A stretch of DNA of 64,000 nt, from NCBI RefSeq assembly GCF_004357985.1, contig NZ_SMTF01000006.1:124001-188000 (forward strand). The letters are read 5' to 3'. Both the position numbers and the translations under genes were made by a program. Positions within the stretch are counted from its first letter, which is position 1. Each line of letters opens with the position of its first letter. The notes under the pieces were generated by a model, which was not told the DNA's origin, did not search any database, and worked only from the letters and a program-made list of their open reading frames with translations. Of the stretch, positions 44,938 to 55,708 are shown one piece after another. This DNA is from Luteimonas aestuarii (GTDB taxonomy: Bacteria > Pseudomonadota > Gammaproteobacteria > Xanthomonadales > Xanthomonadaceae).

Positions 44938-44983
44938 ATCCGGATGCCGTCCCCTTCCCCCACGTCGGCGGCGGCATCCGGAT
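44938..44983. repeat. 12-bp perfect inverted repeat in the torF leader
   Basis: ATCCGGATGCCG (44938-44949) and CGGCATCCGGAT (44972-44983) flank 22 bases. It lies about 170 bases upstream of the torF ATG. No protein-binding family is obvious from the half-sites; as RNA it would make a stable stem. Confidence 0.7.
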
Positions 44984-45153
44984 TTCCCGGGGACAGGGAA
45001 CGAACGACATAACAGGGAGCAGCACCGGCGGGTGAGGCGGCACAGACCGCGACCTGCCAGCGATGGCACAACGCCATCGCATGCACCACGAAGTGCGACG
45101 CATACAAGCAATGACCGGGGAGGGCTTTCCATTTCGATGAGGAGCCTCAAGTC

Positions 45154-46229
<1,076 letters not shown>

Positions 46230-46247
46230 CCACCTTCGGAGGCACAC

Positions 46248-47690
46248 ATGAAGACTTGTCATCCCCCCGGGTGGAAAACCCGATTGCAGGCCGCGGTGTT
46301 CGCGGTGATGTGCGCGGTCGCGGTGCTGGCCGCACCGCAGTCCGCGTTCGCGCAGGACGCCGAGGCGCCCGTGGCCGAGGCGGTTGAAGAGACGGTCGAG
46401 GCGACCGAAGCGGTGGTCGAGGAAGCCGTCGCCGCCGTCGAGGAAGCCGTTGATGGCACGGAGGCGGAGGCGGTCGCCTTCGACAGCGGCGACGTCGCGT
46501 GGATGCTCACGTCCACCTTCCTGGTGCTGCTGATGGTGGTGCCCGGCCTGGCGCTGTTCTACGGCGGCATGGTGCGCGCGAAGAACGTGCTGTCGGTGCT
46601 GATGCAGGTGCTGGTGGTGTTCTCGGTGGTGATCCTGCTATGGGTGTCGTACGGCTACAGCGTCGCCTTCACCGAGGGCAATGCGTTCTTTGGATCGTTC
46701 ACCGAGAAGGCGTTCCTGAAGGGAATCGTCGCGGACACCGATGCGGGCGGCCTGCCGGAGTTCCTGTTCATCGTGTTCCAGTCCACGTTCGCCGGCATCA
46801 CCACGGCGCTGGTGGTCGGCGCCTTCGCCGAGCGCATCAAGTTCACCGCGGTGCTGCTGTTCGCGGTGCTGTGGGCGACCTTCTCGTACCTGCCGATGGT
46901 GCACATGGTATGGAGCGGCGAGGATGGCTTCCTGGCGCACAAGGGCGTGATCGATTTCGCCGGCGGCACCGTGGTGCACATCAACGCGGGCATCGCGGGC
47001 CTGGTGGCGGCGTACTTCGTCGGCAAGCGGCTGGGTTACGGCCGTGAAGCGCTCAAGCCGCACAACGTGCCCTTCACCTTCATCGGCGCCGCGCTGCTGT
47101 GGGTAGGCTGGTTCGGCTTCAATGCCGGCTCGGCGCTGGCGGCGGATGCGTCCGCATCGCTGGCGATGATCAACACCATGGTGGCCACGTCCGCCGGCGT
47201 GGTGGCGTGGAGCCTGGTGGAAGCGATCGGCAAGGGCCGCCCGTCCGCACTGGGCGCAGCCTCGGGCGCCATCGCCGGATTGGTCGGCATCACCCCGGCG
47301 GCCGGCACGGTGGGCCCGATGGGTGCGATCGTGATCGGTCTTGCTGCCGGCGCCATCTGCGTCTGGGCGGTCAATGGCCTGAAGCGCTTGCTGCGCGTCG
47401 ATGACACCGCGGACGTGTTCGGCGTGCACGCGGTCGGCGGCATCGTCGGTGCGGTGTTGACCGGTGTGTTCAGCGCGGAAACGCTGGGCGGCACCGAAGC
47501 CGACCTCGACATCGCGGCGCAGGTCTGGGCGCAGACGCTCAGCGTGCTGGTGACCATCGGCTGGGTGGCCGTGGTGACCGCGCTGGTGATGGTGGTGGTG
47601 AAGCTGGTCGTCGGCCTGCGCGTGAGCGAGGAAGACGAGCGCATCGGCCTGGACATCGTCTCGCACGGCGAATCGGCCTACGAGAACTGA
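46248..47690 (+). CDS. amtB: Ammonium transporter with acidic Ala/Glu-rich N-terminal extension
   Basis: 480 residues. Signal peptide ends SAFAQ (about 36); a 40-residue Glu/Ala/Val region of EAV repeats (about 37-77) follows; then 11 TM helices. VPGLALFYGGMVRAKN, FQSTFAGITTALVVGAFAER, GGTVVHINAG (first pore His) and FGVHAVGGIVG (second pore His) are intact. It conducts ammonium across the inner membrane and is blocked by GlnK. The periplasmic extension is unusual, as E. coli AmtB has only the cleaved signal. A clear terminator follows at 47720. Confidence 0.96.
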   Translation: MKTCHPPGWKTRLQAAVFAVMCAVAVLAAPQSAFAQDAEAPVAEAVEETVEATEAVVEEAVAAVEEAVDGTEAEAVAFDSGDVAWMLTSTFLVLLMVVPGLALFYGGMVRAKNVLSVLMQVLVVFSVVILLWVSYGYSVAFTEGNAFFGSFTEKAFLKGIVADTDAGGLPEFLFIVFQSTFAGITTALVVGAFAERIKFTAVLLFAVLWATFSYLPMVHMVWSGEDGFLAHKGVIDFAGGTVVHINAGIAGLVAAYFVGKRLGYGREALKPHNVPFTFIGAALLWVGWFGFNAGSALAADASASLAMINTMVATSAGVVAWSLVEAIGKGRPSALGAASGAIAGLVGITPAAGTVGPMGAIVIGLAAGAICVWAVNGLKRLLRVDDTADVFGVHAVGGIVGAVLTGVFSAETLGGTEADLDIAAQVWAQTLSVLVTIGWVAVVTALVMVVVKLVVGLRVSEEDERIGLDIVSHGESAYEN

Positions 47691-47719
47691 CGGAACACGC
47701 CACTCCCCCACGGGTGGAC

Positions 47720-47750
47720 GCGGGCGGCGGCAACGTCGCCCGCTTTTTTT
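47720..47750 (+). terminator. Rho-independent terminator of the torF-glnK-amtB unit
   Basis: GCGGGCGGCG pairs with CGTCGCCCGC (one G-T wobble) around a GCAA tetraloop and is followed by seven Ts. It starts 30 bases after the amtB stop. It is the best terminator in the window. Confidence 0.92.
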
Positions 47751-47776
47751 GCGGTGCACGCCCACCCCCTTTCCAA

Positions 47777-47905
47777 CCCTCTCCGCAGGCGGGGGAGGGG
47801 GCGGACACATCGTGCCCAACGTTGCAGGCGTGGCGAAAAGCGCTGTTCATCACAGGTCATGCGGACTGGCCCACGGCAGATTCAACCCCCCCGCTTGCGG
47901 GGGAT
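47777..47905. repeat. Two further copies of the GGGGGAGGGTTGGGG repeat
   Basis: CCCTCTCCGC/GCGGGGGAGGG (47777-47799) and a CCCCCCCGCTTGCGGGGG hairpin (47885-47902), both with flanking CCAACCC or GGTTGCGGTGGG sequence, match the hairpin after glnA. They lie between the amtB terminator and the amidase gene. Confidence 0.65.
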
Positions 47906-47977
47906 GGTTGCGGTGGGAGCCGCCCCGCAGCCTTGATCCGACTTGCCTTCCGCGCCCTCAAGCGCTGCAATGCAGCC

Positions 47978-48748
47978 ATGAGCCGACGAATGCACACTTT
48001 CGCCATCGTTGCCGCGTGCAGCCTCCTGCTGGCCGCGTGCCAGACCACGATCGCCCCGCGCAACCCGATGGCGCAGTGGGTGCCATCGGAGAATTACGAT
48101 GCCCGCCGTGCGCAGGTCATCGTGGTGCACTACACCGAGCAGGATTCGGTGCAGCGCAGTCTCAATACCCTGCGCACGCGCAACAGCGGTGGCCGCGTCA
48201 GCGCCCATTACCTGCTGGGCGACGATGGCGCCATCTACCAGCTGGTGTCCGACGAACACCGCGCCTGGCACGCGGGTGCCGGCAGCTGGGGCAGCATCCA
48301 CGAACTCAACTCGGCTTCCATCGGCATCGAGATCGACAACGATGGCCGCGAGCCGTTCACCGACGCGCAGATCGACGCCCTGATCCGCCTGCTGGAAGAC
48401 CTGACCACGCGCCACCGTATCCCCAGGACCGAAGTCATCGGCCATTCCGACCTCGCGCCTGGCCGCAAGGTCGACCCCGGCCCGCTGTTCCCGTGGAAGC
48501 GCCTGTTCGATGCCGGTTTCGGCATCTGGCCCGACCCGGATGCGCCGCCGCCGCCGCCGGGTTTCGACCCGGTCAACGCGCTACGCCTGATCGGCTACTC
48601 GACCGACAACCTCCAAGCCACCATCCATGCCTACCGCATGCGCTTCCGCGGCGACAATGGAAAGGCGCTGGACGAGGAAGACCTGCGCATCCTGCATGCG
48701 CTGACGTGGCGCAGACCCCCATTGCCTCAAGGGAGCGTCACGCCCTGA
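47978..48748 (+). CDS. N-acetylmuramoyl-L-alanine amidase, AmiD-like lipoprotein
   Basis: 256 residues. Lipobox LLLAAC (about 19). Amidase_2 domain about 40-180: QVIVVHYTEQDS (first zinc His), VSAHYLLGDDGAIYQLV, HAGAGSWG, IGIEIDNDG and GHSDLAPGRKVDPGPLFPW (second His and Asp). A C-terminal PG-binding-like segment follows. It cleaves the lactyl-L-Ala bond of anhydro- or intact muropeptides at the outer membrane. Start at 47978; an ATG four codons later would also do. It sits among nitrogen genes without an evident link. Confidence 0.92.
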   Translation: MSRRMHTFAIVAACSLLLAACQTTIAPRNPMAQWVPSENYDARRAQVIVVHYTEQDSVQRSLNTLRTRNSGGRVSAHYLLGDDGAIYQLVSDEHRAWHAGAGSWGSIHELNSASIGIEIDNDGREPFTDAQIDALIRLLEDLTTRHRIPRTEVIGHSDLAPGRKVDPGPLFPWKRLFDAGFGIWPDPDAPPPPPGFDPVNALRLIGYSTDNLQATIHAYRMRFRGDNGKALDEEDLRILHALTWRRPPLPQGSVTP

Positions 48749-48779
48749 CTGGAGGGAACATGTTGCTGCGGGGCGGCCG

Positions 48780-49151
48780 GTGTTGAAATCGATCCTGGGC
48801 GGGGTGGTTGTAGGCCTTGTGTTTGCTTTTCCGGCAGTAGCGGCGGCCGACGACGAAGGCGTGCGGGCAGATCGCCCTGTCGACCCGGCTTCACCAGCGG
48901 TCAATGCCGCCTACGCCGCATTCTCGGAGTGGCTGGCGGGCAGGGATGAATCGGGTGGCGATCAGGCGCTGGCGCGCTTCGCCCTCGACATCAGGAACTA
49001 CGACATCTGGATGAGCCAGAGTGGAAGCCGGTACTTCATCGAGTTCCGCCTGAAGCGGATGGAGCCATTCCAGAATGTCGTTGGCGGCGGATCGAAGTAC
49101 GTCATCCGCAAGCGCGACAACGTCATCGAACGGGCCGAGCATTCCAGATAG
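48780..49151 (+). CDS. Small secreted protein of unknown function
   Basis: 123 residues. The start is GTG at 48780, next to a TTG at 48783. Signal peptide ends AVAADD (about 23). The mature protein contains AAFSEWLAGRDES, IRNYDIWMSQSGSRYFIEFRLKRM and GGGSKYVIRKRD. The last blocks resemble the ends of small NTF2-like or cystatin-like domains, which I would not assert. It starts 31 bases after the amidase stop, in the same direction, and precedes ntrB by 95 bases. Confidence 0.75.
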   Translation: MLKSILGGVVVGLVFAFPAVAAADDEGVRADRPVDPASPAVNAAYAAFSEWLAGRDESGGDQALARFALDIRNYDIWMSQSGSRYFIEFRLKRMEPFQNVVGGGSKYVIRKRDNVIERAEHSR

Positions 49152-49229
49152 CCGCATGGCCGAAGACTCGCGGCCTGATACCGATCTGGAACAGCGGTCC
49201 CGGTCAAACGCTCGCGTCATTCTGGTGCA

Positions 49230-49246
49230 TGCCCCACAATGGTGCG
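49230..49246. promoter_or_regulatory. Candidate NtrC box abutting the ntrB start
   Basis: TGCCCC-ACAAT-GGTGCG matches TGCACC-N5-GGTGCA at 10 of 12 positions and ends at the base before the ntrB ATG. A site there would be expected to repress rather than activate, as in NtrC autoregulation. Confidence 0.45.
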
Positions 49247-50315
49247 ATGCAACCGTATGCCGCCCCTGATATCGCCGTCGAGCCGTTGCTCACGCCGGTG
49301 GCTTGGACCGATGCCCATGCCCGGATCGAAGGCTGCAACGCCGCGTTCGGGCGCTGGCTGGGGGTCAGCGTGCGGCGGCTGCTGGACCAGCCGCTGGCGG
49401 CGCTGGAGGTCGAGGGCGACATGCTGCGGCGGGCGCTGGCAGCCGAGGATGGCGGGCCGGGCGACCAGTTGCGCCTGCGCCGGATCGAGCTGGCCTACCT
49501 GGGCGGTTCGCCGCGGTTTGCCGATGGCTGGCTGAGCCGGCGCGAGAGCGGCGGCTGGTTGCTGGAGGCGCACCCGGTGGACGAGTTCCCTGGCGATGAT
49601 CCGTTGCAGGTGCTGCCCAGCGCGCTGTCGGCGGCGCTGCGCGGGCTGGCGCACGAACTGCGCAATCCGCTGGCCGGCCTGAAGGGCGCGGCGCAGCTGC
49701 TGCAGCGGCGCATCGACGAACCGGCTTCGACCGAACTGCTGGCCCTCATCCAGTCCGAAGTGGCACGCCTGACCGCGCTGGTCGACAACCTGCTGGCGCC
49801 GGCGCCGCCCGGCCCGCACGCGCCCGTGAACATCCATGCGGTGCTGGAGCGGGTGGTGGTGCTGGCCGATGCCGAGGCCGGCTGGATCGTCAAGCTGGTC
49901 CGCGACTACGACCCCAGCCTGCCCGACCTGTCCGGCGGCTTCGACCGGCTGGTGCAGGCGGTGTGGAACCTCGTGCGCAACGCCATCCAGGCGGGCGCGG
50001 CCAATGTCACGCTGCGCACGCGGATCGAGCACGGCGTCCGCATCGGCGACGCGGTGCATGTGCGCGCGCTGCGGCTGGAGATCATCGACGACGGCCGCGG
50101 CGTGCCCGAGGAGCTGGCCGAACAGGTGTTCCTGCCGCTGGTGTCGGGACGTCCCGGCGGCAGTGGCCTGGGCCTGGCGCTGGCGCAGCAGGTGGCGCGT
50201 GAACATCGCGGCTCGCTGGCGTACCGATCGCGCGCCGGGCATACGGTATTCACGGTGTTGTTGCCGCTGGATGTCGAGGCCACTGCCGACGATGCCGAAC
50301 GCAAGGGGGGCGGCG

Positions 50316-50326
<11 letters not shown>
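49247..50326 (+). CDS. ntrB: Nitrogen regulation histidine kinase
   Basis: 359 residues. PAS-like N-terminal domain (about 10-110), then the H-box GLAHELRNPLAGLKGAAQLL (His136), N-box WNLVRNAIQAG, D-box IIDDGRGVPEEL and G-box GGSGLGLALAQQVA. These are the motifs of NtrB/GlnL, and no TM helix is present, so it is cytoplasmic and senses nitrogen through GlnK/GlnB. It phosphorylates NtrC, whose gene overlaps its end by 11 bases. Confidence 0.95.
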
Positions 50327-51722
<1,396 letters not shown>

Positions 51723-51833
51723 GGCACGGTTGGCGTTGACGAGAGCCTTGCCGTTGGGGCGCAAGGCGGCGCCGACGGGGCATGCCAATGGCAGGGTGGC
51801 GCCGCGTCGATCGGCGCCAACACCGCCCCGTCG

Positions 51834-51871
51834 CACCCTCATCCGCCCTCCGGGCATCTTCTCCGGGGGAA
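51834..51871. repeat. Copy of a CCCTCATCCGCCCTCCGGGC repeat
   Basis: The block CACCCTCATCCGCCCTCCGGGCATCTTCTCC resembles an intergenic repeat widespread in proteobacteria (from memory), with a small CCGCCC/GGGC palindrome. It lies in the 239-base gap between ntrC and the first SodC-like gene. Confidence 0.5.
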
Positions 51872-51961
51872 GGAACAGGGCGCGCGTACTGGAACTTCAT
51901 CGCCCGGAAAGGGTCCAGCCACTACCTTGTCCGTCTTCTGCCTCTTTCGGGAAGGAGTCCG

Positions 51962-52510
51962 ATGCGCAACGCCTTGCTGATGCTGTCCTCGACGTTGCTG
52001 CTGTCTGCATGCGCCAGCAGCCCCGCGCCGGTCGCACGCGCGCCGGAAGCCCAGCCGACGCCGCGGGTCATTGCCGACACCGGCACCGCGCGCAAGGCCG
52101 TGGCCAACCTGGCATCGTCGTCCGGCAGCCTGGTCAGTGGCCGCGTGGAACTGGCGCAGGCGACGGAGGGCGTGCGCATCACCGGCACCATCGGTGGCCT
52201 GACCCGCAACGGCGCGCATGGCCTGCAGGTGCACGAGCGCGGCAACTGCAGCGCGGTGGATGCCAGCAGTGCTGGCCGCTATTACGACCCGCTGTCGGGC
52301 GTGCGCCAGGATGGCGCGGTCGGTGAGTTCCCCGACCGCATCGTCGCCGACCCGCGCGGGGTGGCCCAGGTGGACCTGCTGGTGCGTGGCGCGGTGCTGG
52401 GCGGTGGCGCCGACAACGACATCGCCGGGCGCGCATTGCTGGTGCTGGGCGCGACCCGCGGCGCGATCAGTGCGCGCGTGGCCTGCGGGGTCATCACGGC
52501 GCAGCGATGA
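51962..52510 (+). CDS. SodC-like lipoprotein lacking metal ligands
   Basis: 182 residues. Lipobox LLLSAC (Cys17). The fold is that of Cu/Zn superoxide dismutase (RITGTIGGLTRNGAHGLQVHERGNCS), and the paired Cys (GNCS and ARVACGVI) remain. The copper pair H-x-H is reduced to QVH, and the zinc-loop His and Asp residues seen in the next gene (GGHFNPG, GDHHGGD) are replaced by GRYYDPLSGVRQDG. Dismutase activity is therefore not expected. It is 62 bases upstream of the intact sodC and paralogous to it. Confidence 0.87.
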   Translation: MRNALLMLSSTLLLSACASSPAPVARAPEAQPTPRVIADTGTARKAVANLASSSGSLVSGRVELAQATEGVRITGTIGGLTRNGAHGLQVHERGNCSAVDASSAGRYYDPLSGVRQDGAVGEFPDRIVADPRGVAQVDLLVRGAVLGGGADNDIAGRALLVLGATRGAISARVACGVITAQR

Positions 52511-52572
52511 GGGCTGCGGTTAGGATCGGGGGTTCCGGCCCAGGCCGTTGTCCGAGTCCGAGGAGGTTCCCG

Positions 52573-53166
52573 ATGCGTCACGCCCGTTCCCTGCTGGTCG
52601 CGCCCCTGTTGCTGGCCTGTGCCGCCTGTTCGCAACCGGCGACCGAGCCCGCAACCGACACCACGCTGCCGCCTGACCCGGTCGCCGAGCCGGCAGCCGC
52701 CATGGCGGCTGCGGCCACGGCCAACGTGACCCTCGCACCGACCGAAGGCAACGACACCGCCGGCACGCTCACCTTCACCGTGGCCGATGGCGTGGTGCAG
52801 GCCCGCGGCCAGATCACCGGCCTGGGCGCCGGCACCCGCCACGGCTTCCATATCCATGAAATGGGTGACTGCAGCGCGCCGGATGCGGAAAGCGCCGGCG
52901 GCCATTTCAATCCCGGCATGAGCGACCACGGTCGTGTCGGCCACGGCGACCACCATGGCGGCGACAGCGACAACCTGGTCGCCGACGATGCCGGCGTGGC
53001 GACGGTGGATGCGCGCTTCGATGGCGTCACCATCGGCGATGGCGGCGCCTCCGACATCATCGGCCGTGGCGTGATCGTGCATGCCGATCCCGACGACTAC
53101 ATGACCCAGCCGACCGGCAACGCCGGTGCGCGGTTGGCGTGTGGAGTGATCGCAGCCGGGCAGTAA
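52573..53166 (+). CDS. sodC: Cu/Zn superoxide dismutase lipoprotein
   Basis: 197 residues. Lipobox LLACAAC (Cys19), then a Pro/Ala/Thr linker. Ligands visible: HGFHIHEMGDCS (two Cu His), GGHFNPGMSDHG (bridging and Zn His), HHGGDSDNLVADD and the late VIVHADPDDY (Cu His). The disulfide Cys pair is GDCS and LACGV. It detoxifies superoxide in the periplasm. GAGGAGG precedes the ATG. The upstream neighbour is its degenerate paralogue. Confidence 0.95.
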   Translation: MRHARSLLVAPLLLACAACSQPATEPATDTTLPPDPVAEPAAAMAAAATANVTLAPTEGNDTAGTLTFTVADGVVQARGQITGLGAGTRHGFHIHEMGDCSAPDAESAGGHFNPGMSDHGRVGHGDHHGGDSDNLVADDAGVATVDARFDGVTIGDGGASDIIGRGVIVHADPDDYMTQPTGNAGARLACGVIAAGQ

Positions 53167-53263
53167 GCGCCGCCTGGAGAATCGTCGTGCGGGAGTTTCC
53201 CCGGGACTCGCCTGAGAAGAACAGGCGAGTCCCTTGAAAGCCCTGGAGCCTTGGACAAGGCCC

Positions 53264-53289
53264 GTCATCCCGGCGAAGGCGGGGGATCC
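53264..53289. repeat. REP-like palindrome
   Basis: GTCATCCCGGCGAAGGCGGGGGATCC, a copy of the family at 2988 and 38358, in the 263-base gap between convergent genes. The rest of that gap shows nothing else I would name. Confidence 0.6.
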
Positions 53290-53429
53290 GCGGACGCCAC
53301 GGCGTCGAGGAAGGCGCCTCCGGGTTGAGCAGCGCTTCGCGCAGTCGTGAAGTGCTCGCGCCTGATCGGCGGCACTGTCGGCTTTCCGGTGAGGAAACCG
53401 CGCGCAATAGCACCCGGCTCCGGTGATGC

Positions 53430-54311
53430 CTAAGCGTCCGGCCGCGGCGCCGATTCGAACAACACCGGGATGCCGTGCGCACCCAGCACCGCCGCGAACT
53501 GCTGCTGGCGCATCTCGTACTGCGCGAAACGGCGGCGCAGGCGTTCGCAGTCGCTGTCGTTCCCGCCGCAGCGCGCGCGCCAGTCGTCCGGCGTCAGCAA
53601 GGTGATCGTCACTTCGCCACCGGCATAGTGCAGTTGCGGCTCCGGCGGCGCATCGAGTGCCGCCGTGTCGTCAGGTGCCAGCAGGGCCGTTTCGATCAGC
53701 GGCCACAGCGGCGCGAGGCCCGCGTGCTCGTATTGCATCGCGGTCATCGCGGCCAGGTCGTGCAGGGTCATGCTGCGCGCATGCTCGACGCGGGTGTCGA
53801 AGGACTGCTGTGCGGCGAGTGCGGTGTCCGCCGCGGCCATGCCCCGGTCCAGCAGGATCGATTCGAACGCTTCTGCCACCTCGTCCACCAGCGCGCGGGC
53901 GCCGGCGAACAGCCACGGCAGCACGCGCAGCTGGCCGCCGGCGAGGCTGGCGTCGCACTGCAGCGGCATCGGCACCTCGCCCGCGGCGTCGGCGCCGAAG
54001 GCGATGACGCGCGGCGTGCCGTCGCCGCGTGGCGCGCGTGCATGCAGGTCCTCGAGCCGGCGGTGCAGCGGCCAGCCCGGGCGCAGCGCTTCGGCCGGAT
54101 CGAAATGGGCGGCCATCAGGCATGCGTCGAGTCCACGCGCGGCAGGCACCAGCCTGGCCAGGTCGCGCGCCAGCAGCGATGCCAGCGCTGCGGCCTCGGT
54201 CTGCCGCAGTGCGGCCCTGTCGATGCGGCTGCCGGGCGACAGTTCCAGCGCGAGCAGCCCGCGCACGCACGCGGGTGCATCGGCATCGGCAAGGGTGGCG
54301 CGGTCGTTCAT
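53430..54311 (-). CDS. Conserved protein of unknown function
   Basis: 293 residues, cytoplasmic by appearance (no signal or TM segment). The sequence is Ala-, Asp- and Leu-rich and helical: ALRQTEAAALASLLARDLARL, then MTLHDLAAMTAMQYEHAGL and a C-terminal CERLRRRFAQYEMRQQQF helix. I recognise no domain. It is divergent from the thiolase gene with about 77 bases between the starts; a shared control region is plausible. Confidence 0.78.
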   Translation of the reverse strand: MNDRATLADADAPACVRGLLALELSPGSRIDRAALRQTEAAALASLLARDLARLVPAARGLDACLMAAHFDPAEALRPGWPLHRRLEDLHARAPRGDGTPRVIAFGADAAGEVPMPLQCDASLAGGQLRVLPWLFAGARALVDEVAEAFESILLDRGMAAADTALAAQQSFDTRVEHARSMTLHDLAAMTAMQYEHAGLAPLWPLIETALLAPDDTAALDAPPEPQLHYAGGEVTITLLTPDDWRARCGGNDSDCERLRRRFAQYEMRQQQFAAVLGAHGIPVLFESAPRPDA

Positions 54312-54388
54312 TGGCCCTATGCAGTCGCGGCGGTAGACTCCGCATTATGCCCGGCGCGCGTCCCGGGCCATTCCCGCGAGGTCTCCCG

Positions 54389-55666
54389 ATGCTGCAAGGT
54401 CGTCCCGTCGCCGTGCTTGGCGGCGTCCGCATCCCGTTCTGCCGCCAGAACACCGCGTACGCGGACGTCGGCAACCTTGGCATGTCGGTGCGCACGCTGG
54501 GTGCGCTGGTCGAGAAGTTCGGCCTGCACGGGCAGCAGCTCGGCGAAGTGGCGATGGGTGCGGTGATCAAGCACAGCAGCGACTGGAACCTCGGGCGCGA
54601 GGCTGCACTGTCGTCCGGCCTGTCGCCGCTGACGCCCGGCATCACCCTGCAGCGTGCCTGCGGCACCTCGCTCGACTCCATCATCACCATCGGCAACAAG
54701 ATCGCCGCCGGGCAGATCGAGTCGGGCGTCGGTGGCGGTTCCGACACCACCTCCGACGTGCCGATCGTCTACGGCCAGTCGCTGCGCCGCCGCCTGCTGG
54801 CCGCGAACGCGGCGAAGACCACGAAAGGCAGGATCGCCGCGTTCAAGGGGTTCAAGCTGCGCGAGCTCAAGCCCGACTTCCCCGGCGTGGCCGAGCCGCG
54901 CACCGGCAAGTCGATGGGCCAGCACTGCGAAGACATGGCGAAGGAGTGGAACATCTCCCGCGATTCGCAGGACGAACTGGCCGTCGCCTCGCACCGCAAG
55001 CTGGCCGCGGCCTACGATGCCGGCTTCTTCGACGACCTGGTGGTGAGTTTCCGTGGCGTGTCGCGCGACAACATCCTGCGCCCCGACACCTCGCTGGAAA
55101 AGCTCGCCACCCTCAAGCCCGCGTTCGACAAGGTGAGCGGACGCGGCACGCTGACGGCGGCCAACTCCACGCCGTTGACCGATGGCGCCTCGGCCTGCCT
55201 GCTGTCGACCGACGACTGGGCGGCCGCGCACGGGCACGAGGTGCTGTGCCACATCCGCGACGCCCACGTGGCCGCCGTCGATTTCGTGCATGGCGAAGGC
55301 CTGCTGATGGCGCCGACCGTGGCGGTGGCCGAGATGCTCGCGCGCAACCACCTCACGCTGCAGGACTTCGACATCTACGAGATCCACGAGGCCTTCGCCG
55401 CGCAGGTGTTGTGCACGCTGCGCGCGTGGGAGAGCGAGGATTACTGCCGCAACCGGCTCAAGCTGGACGCGCCGCTGGGCCGCATCGACCCGGAGAAGAT
55501 CAACCCGGTCGGCTCCTCGCTGGCCGCGGGCCATCCGTTCGCCGCCACCGGTGCGCGCATCGTCGCCACCGCCGCCAAGCAGCTCAAGGCCCGCGGCGGC
55601 GGACGCGCGCTGATCTCCATCTGCACCGCCGGCGGCATGGGCGTGGTGGCGATCCTGGAGCGCTGA
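54389..55666 (+). CDS. FadI-like acetyl-CoA C-acyltransferase
   Basis: 425 residues. Active-site Cys91 in TLQRACGTS, HEAFAAQ and GHPFAATGAR (catalytic His), and the final Cys in SICTAGGMG. The SLRRRL and LRELKPDFPGVAEPRTGKSMG stretch in the loop domain is like E. coli FadI rather than FadA or AtoB. It carries out the last thiolytic step of beta-oxidation or its reverse. No FadJ-like partner is adjacent. The ATG at 54389 was preferred to one 14 codons upstream. Confidence 0.92.
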   Translation: MLQGRPVAVLGGVRIPFCRQNTAYADVGNLGMSVRTLGALVEKFGLHGQQLGEVAMGAVIKHSSDWNLGREAALSSGLSPLTPGITLQRACGTSLDSIITIGNKIAAGQIESGVGGGSDTTSDVPIVYGQSLRRRLLAANAAKTTKGRIAAFKGFKLRELKPDFPGVAEPRTGKSMGQHCEDMAKEWNISRDSQDELAVASHRKLAAAYDAGFFDDLVVSFRGVSRDNILRPDTSLEKLATLKPAFDKVSGRGTLTAANSTPLTDGASACLLSTDDWAAAHGHEVLCHIRDAHVAAVDFVHGEGLLMAPTVAVAEMLARNHLTLQDFDIYEIHEAFAAQVLCTLRAWESEDYCRNRLKLDAPLGRIDPEKINPVGSSLAAGHPFAATGARIVATAAKQLKARGGGRALISICTAGGMGVVAILER

Positions 55667-55708
55667 CGCCCCGGTCGTCGATCGCGTCCGCAGCTGCGTT
55701 TCACAGCG

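Larger units (their letters stand above)
44791..45153. other. glnA-torF intergenic region
   Basis: 363 bases without a gene. It contains the hairpin at 44798-44826, a second imperfect palindrome at about 44873-44904 (CCTCCCCCTTCGCC against GGCGAAAGAGGAGG), a perfect 12-bp inverted repeat at 44938-44983, and shorter palindromes closer to torF. No convincing sigma-54 promoter was found in front of torF. Confidence 0.7.

Noticed and set aside
45078-45100. A possible NtrC box (TGCACCACGAAGTGCG) upstream of torF
   Set aside because: The half-sites are one base too close compared with the NtrC consensus, and no sigma-54 promoter follows.
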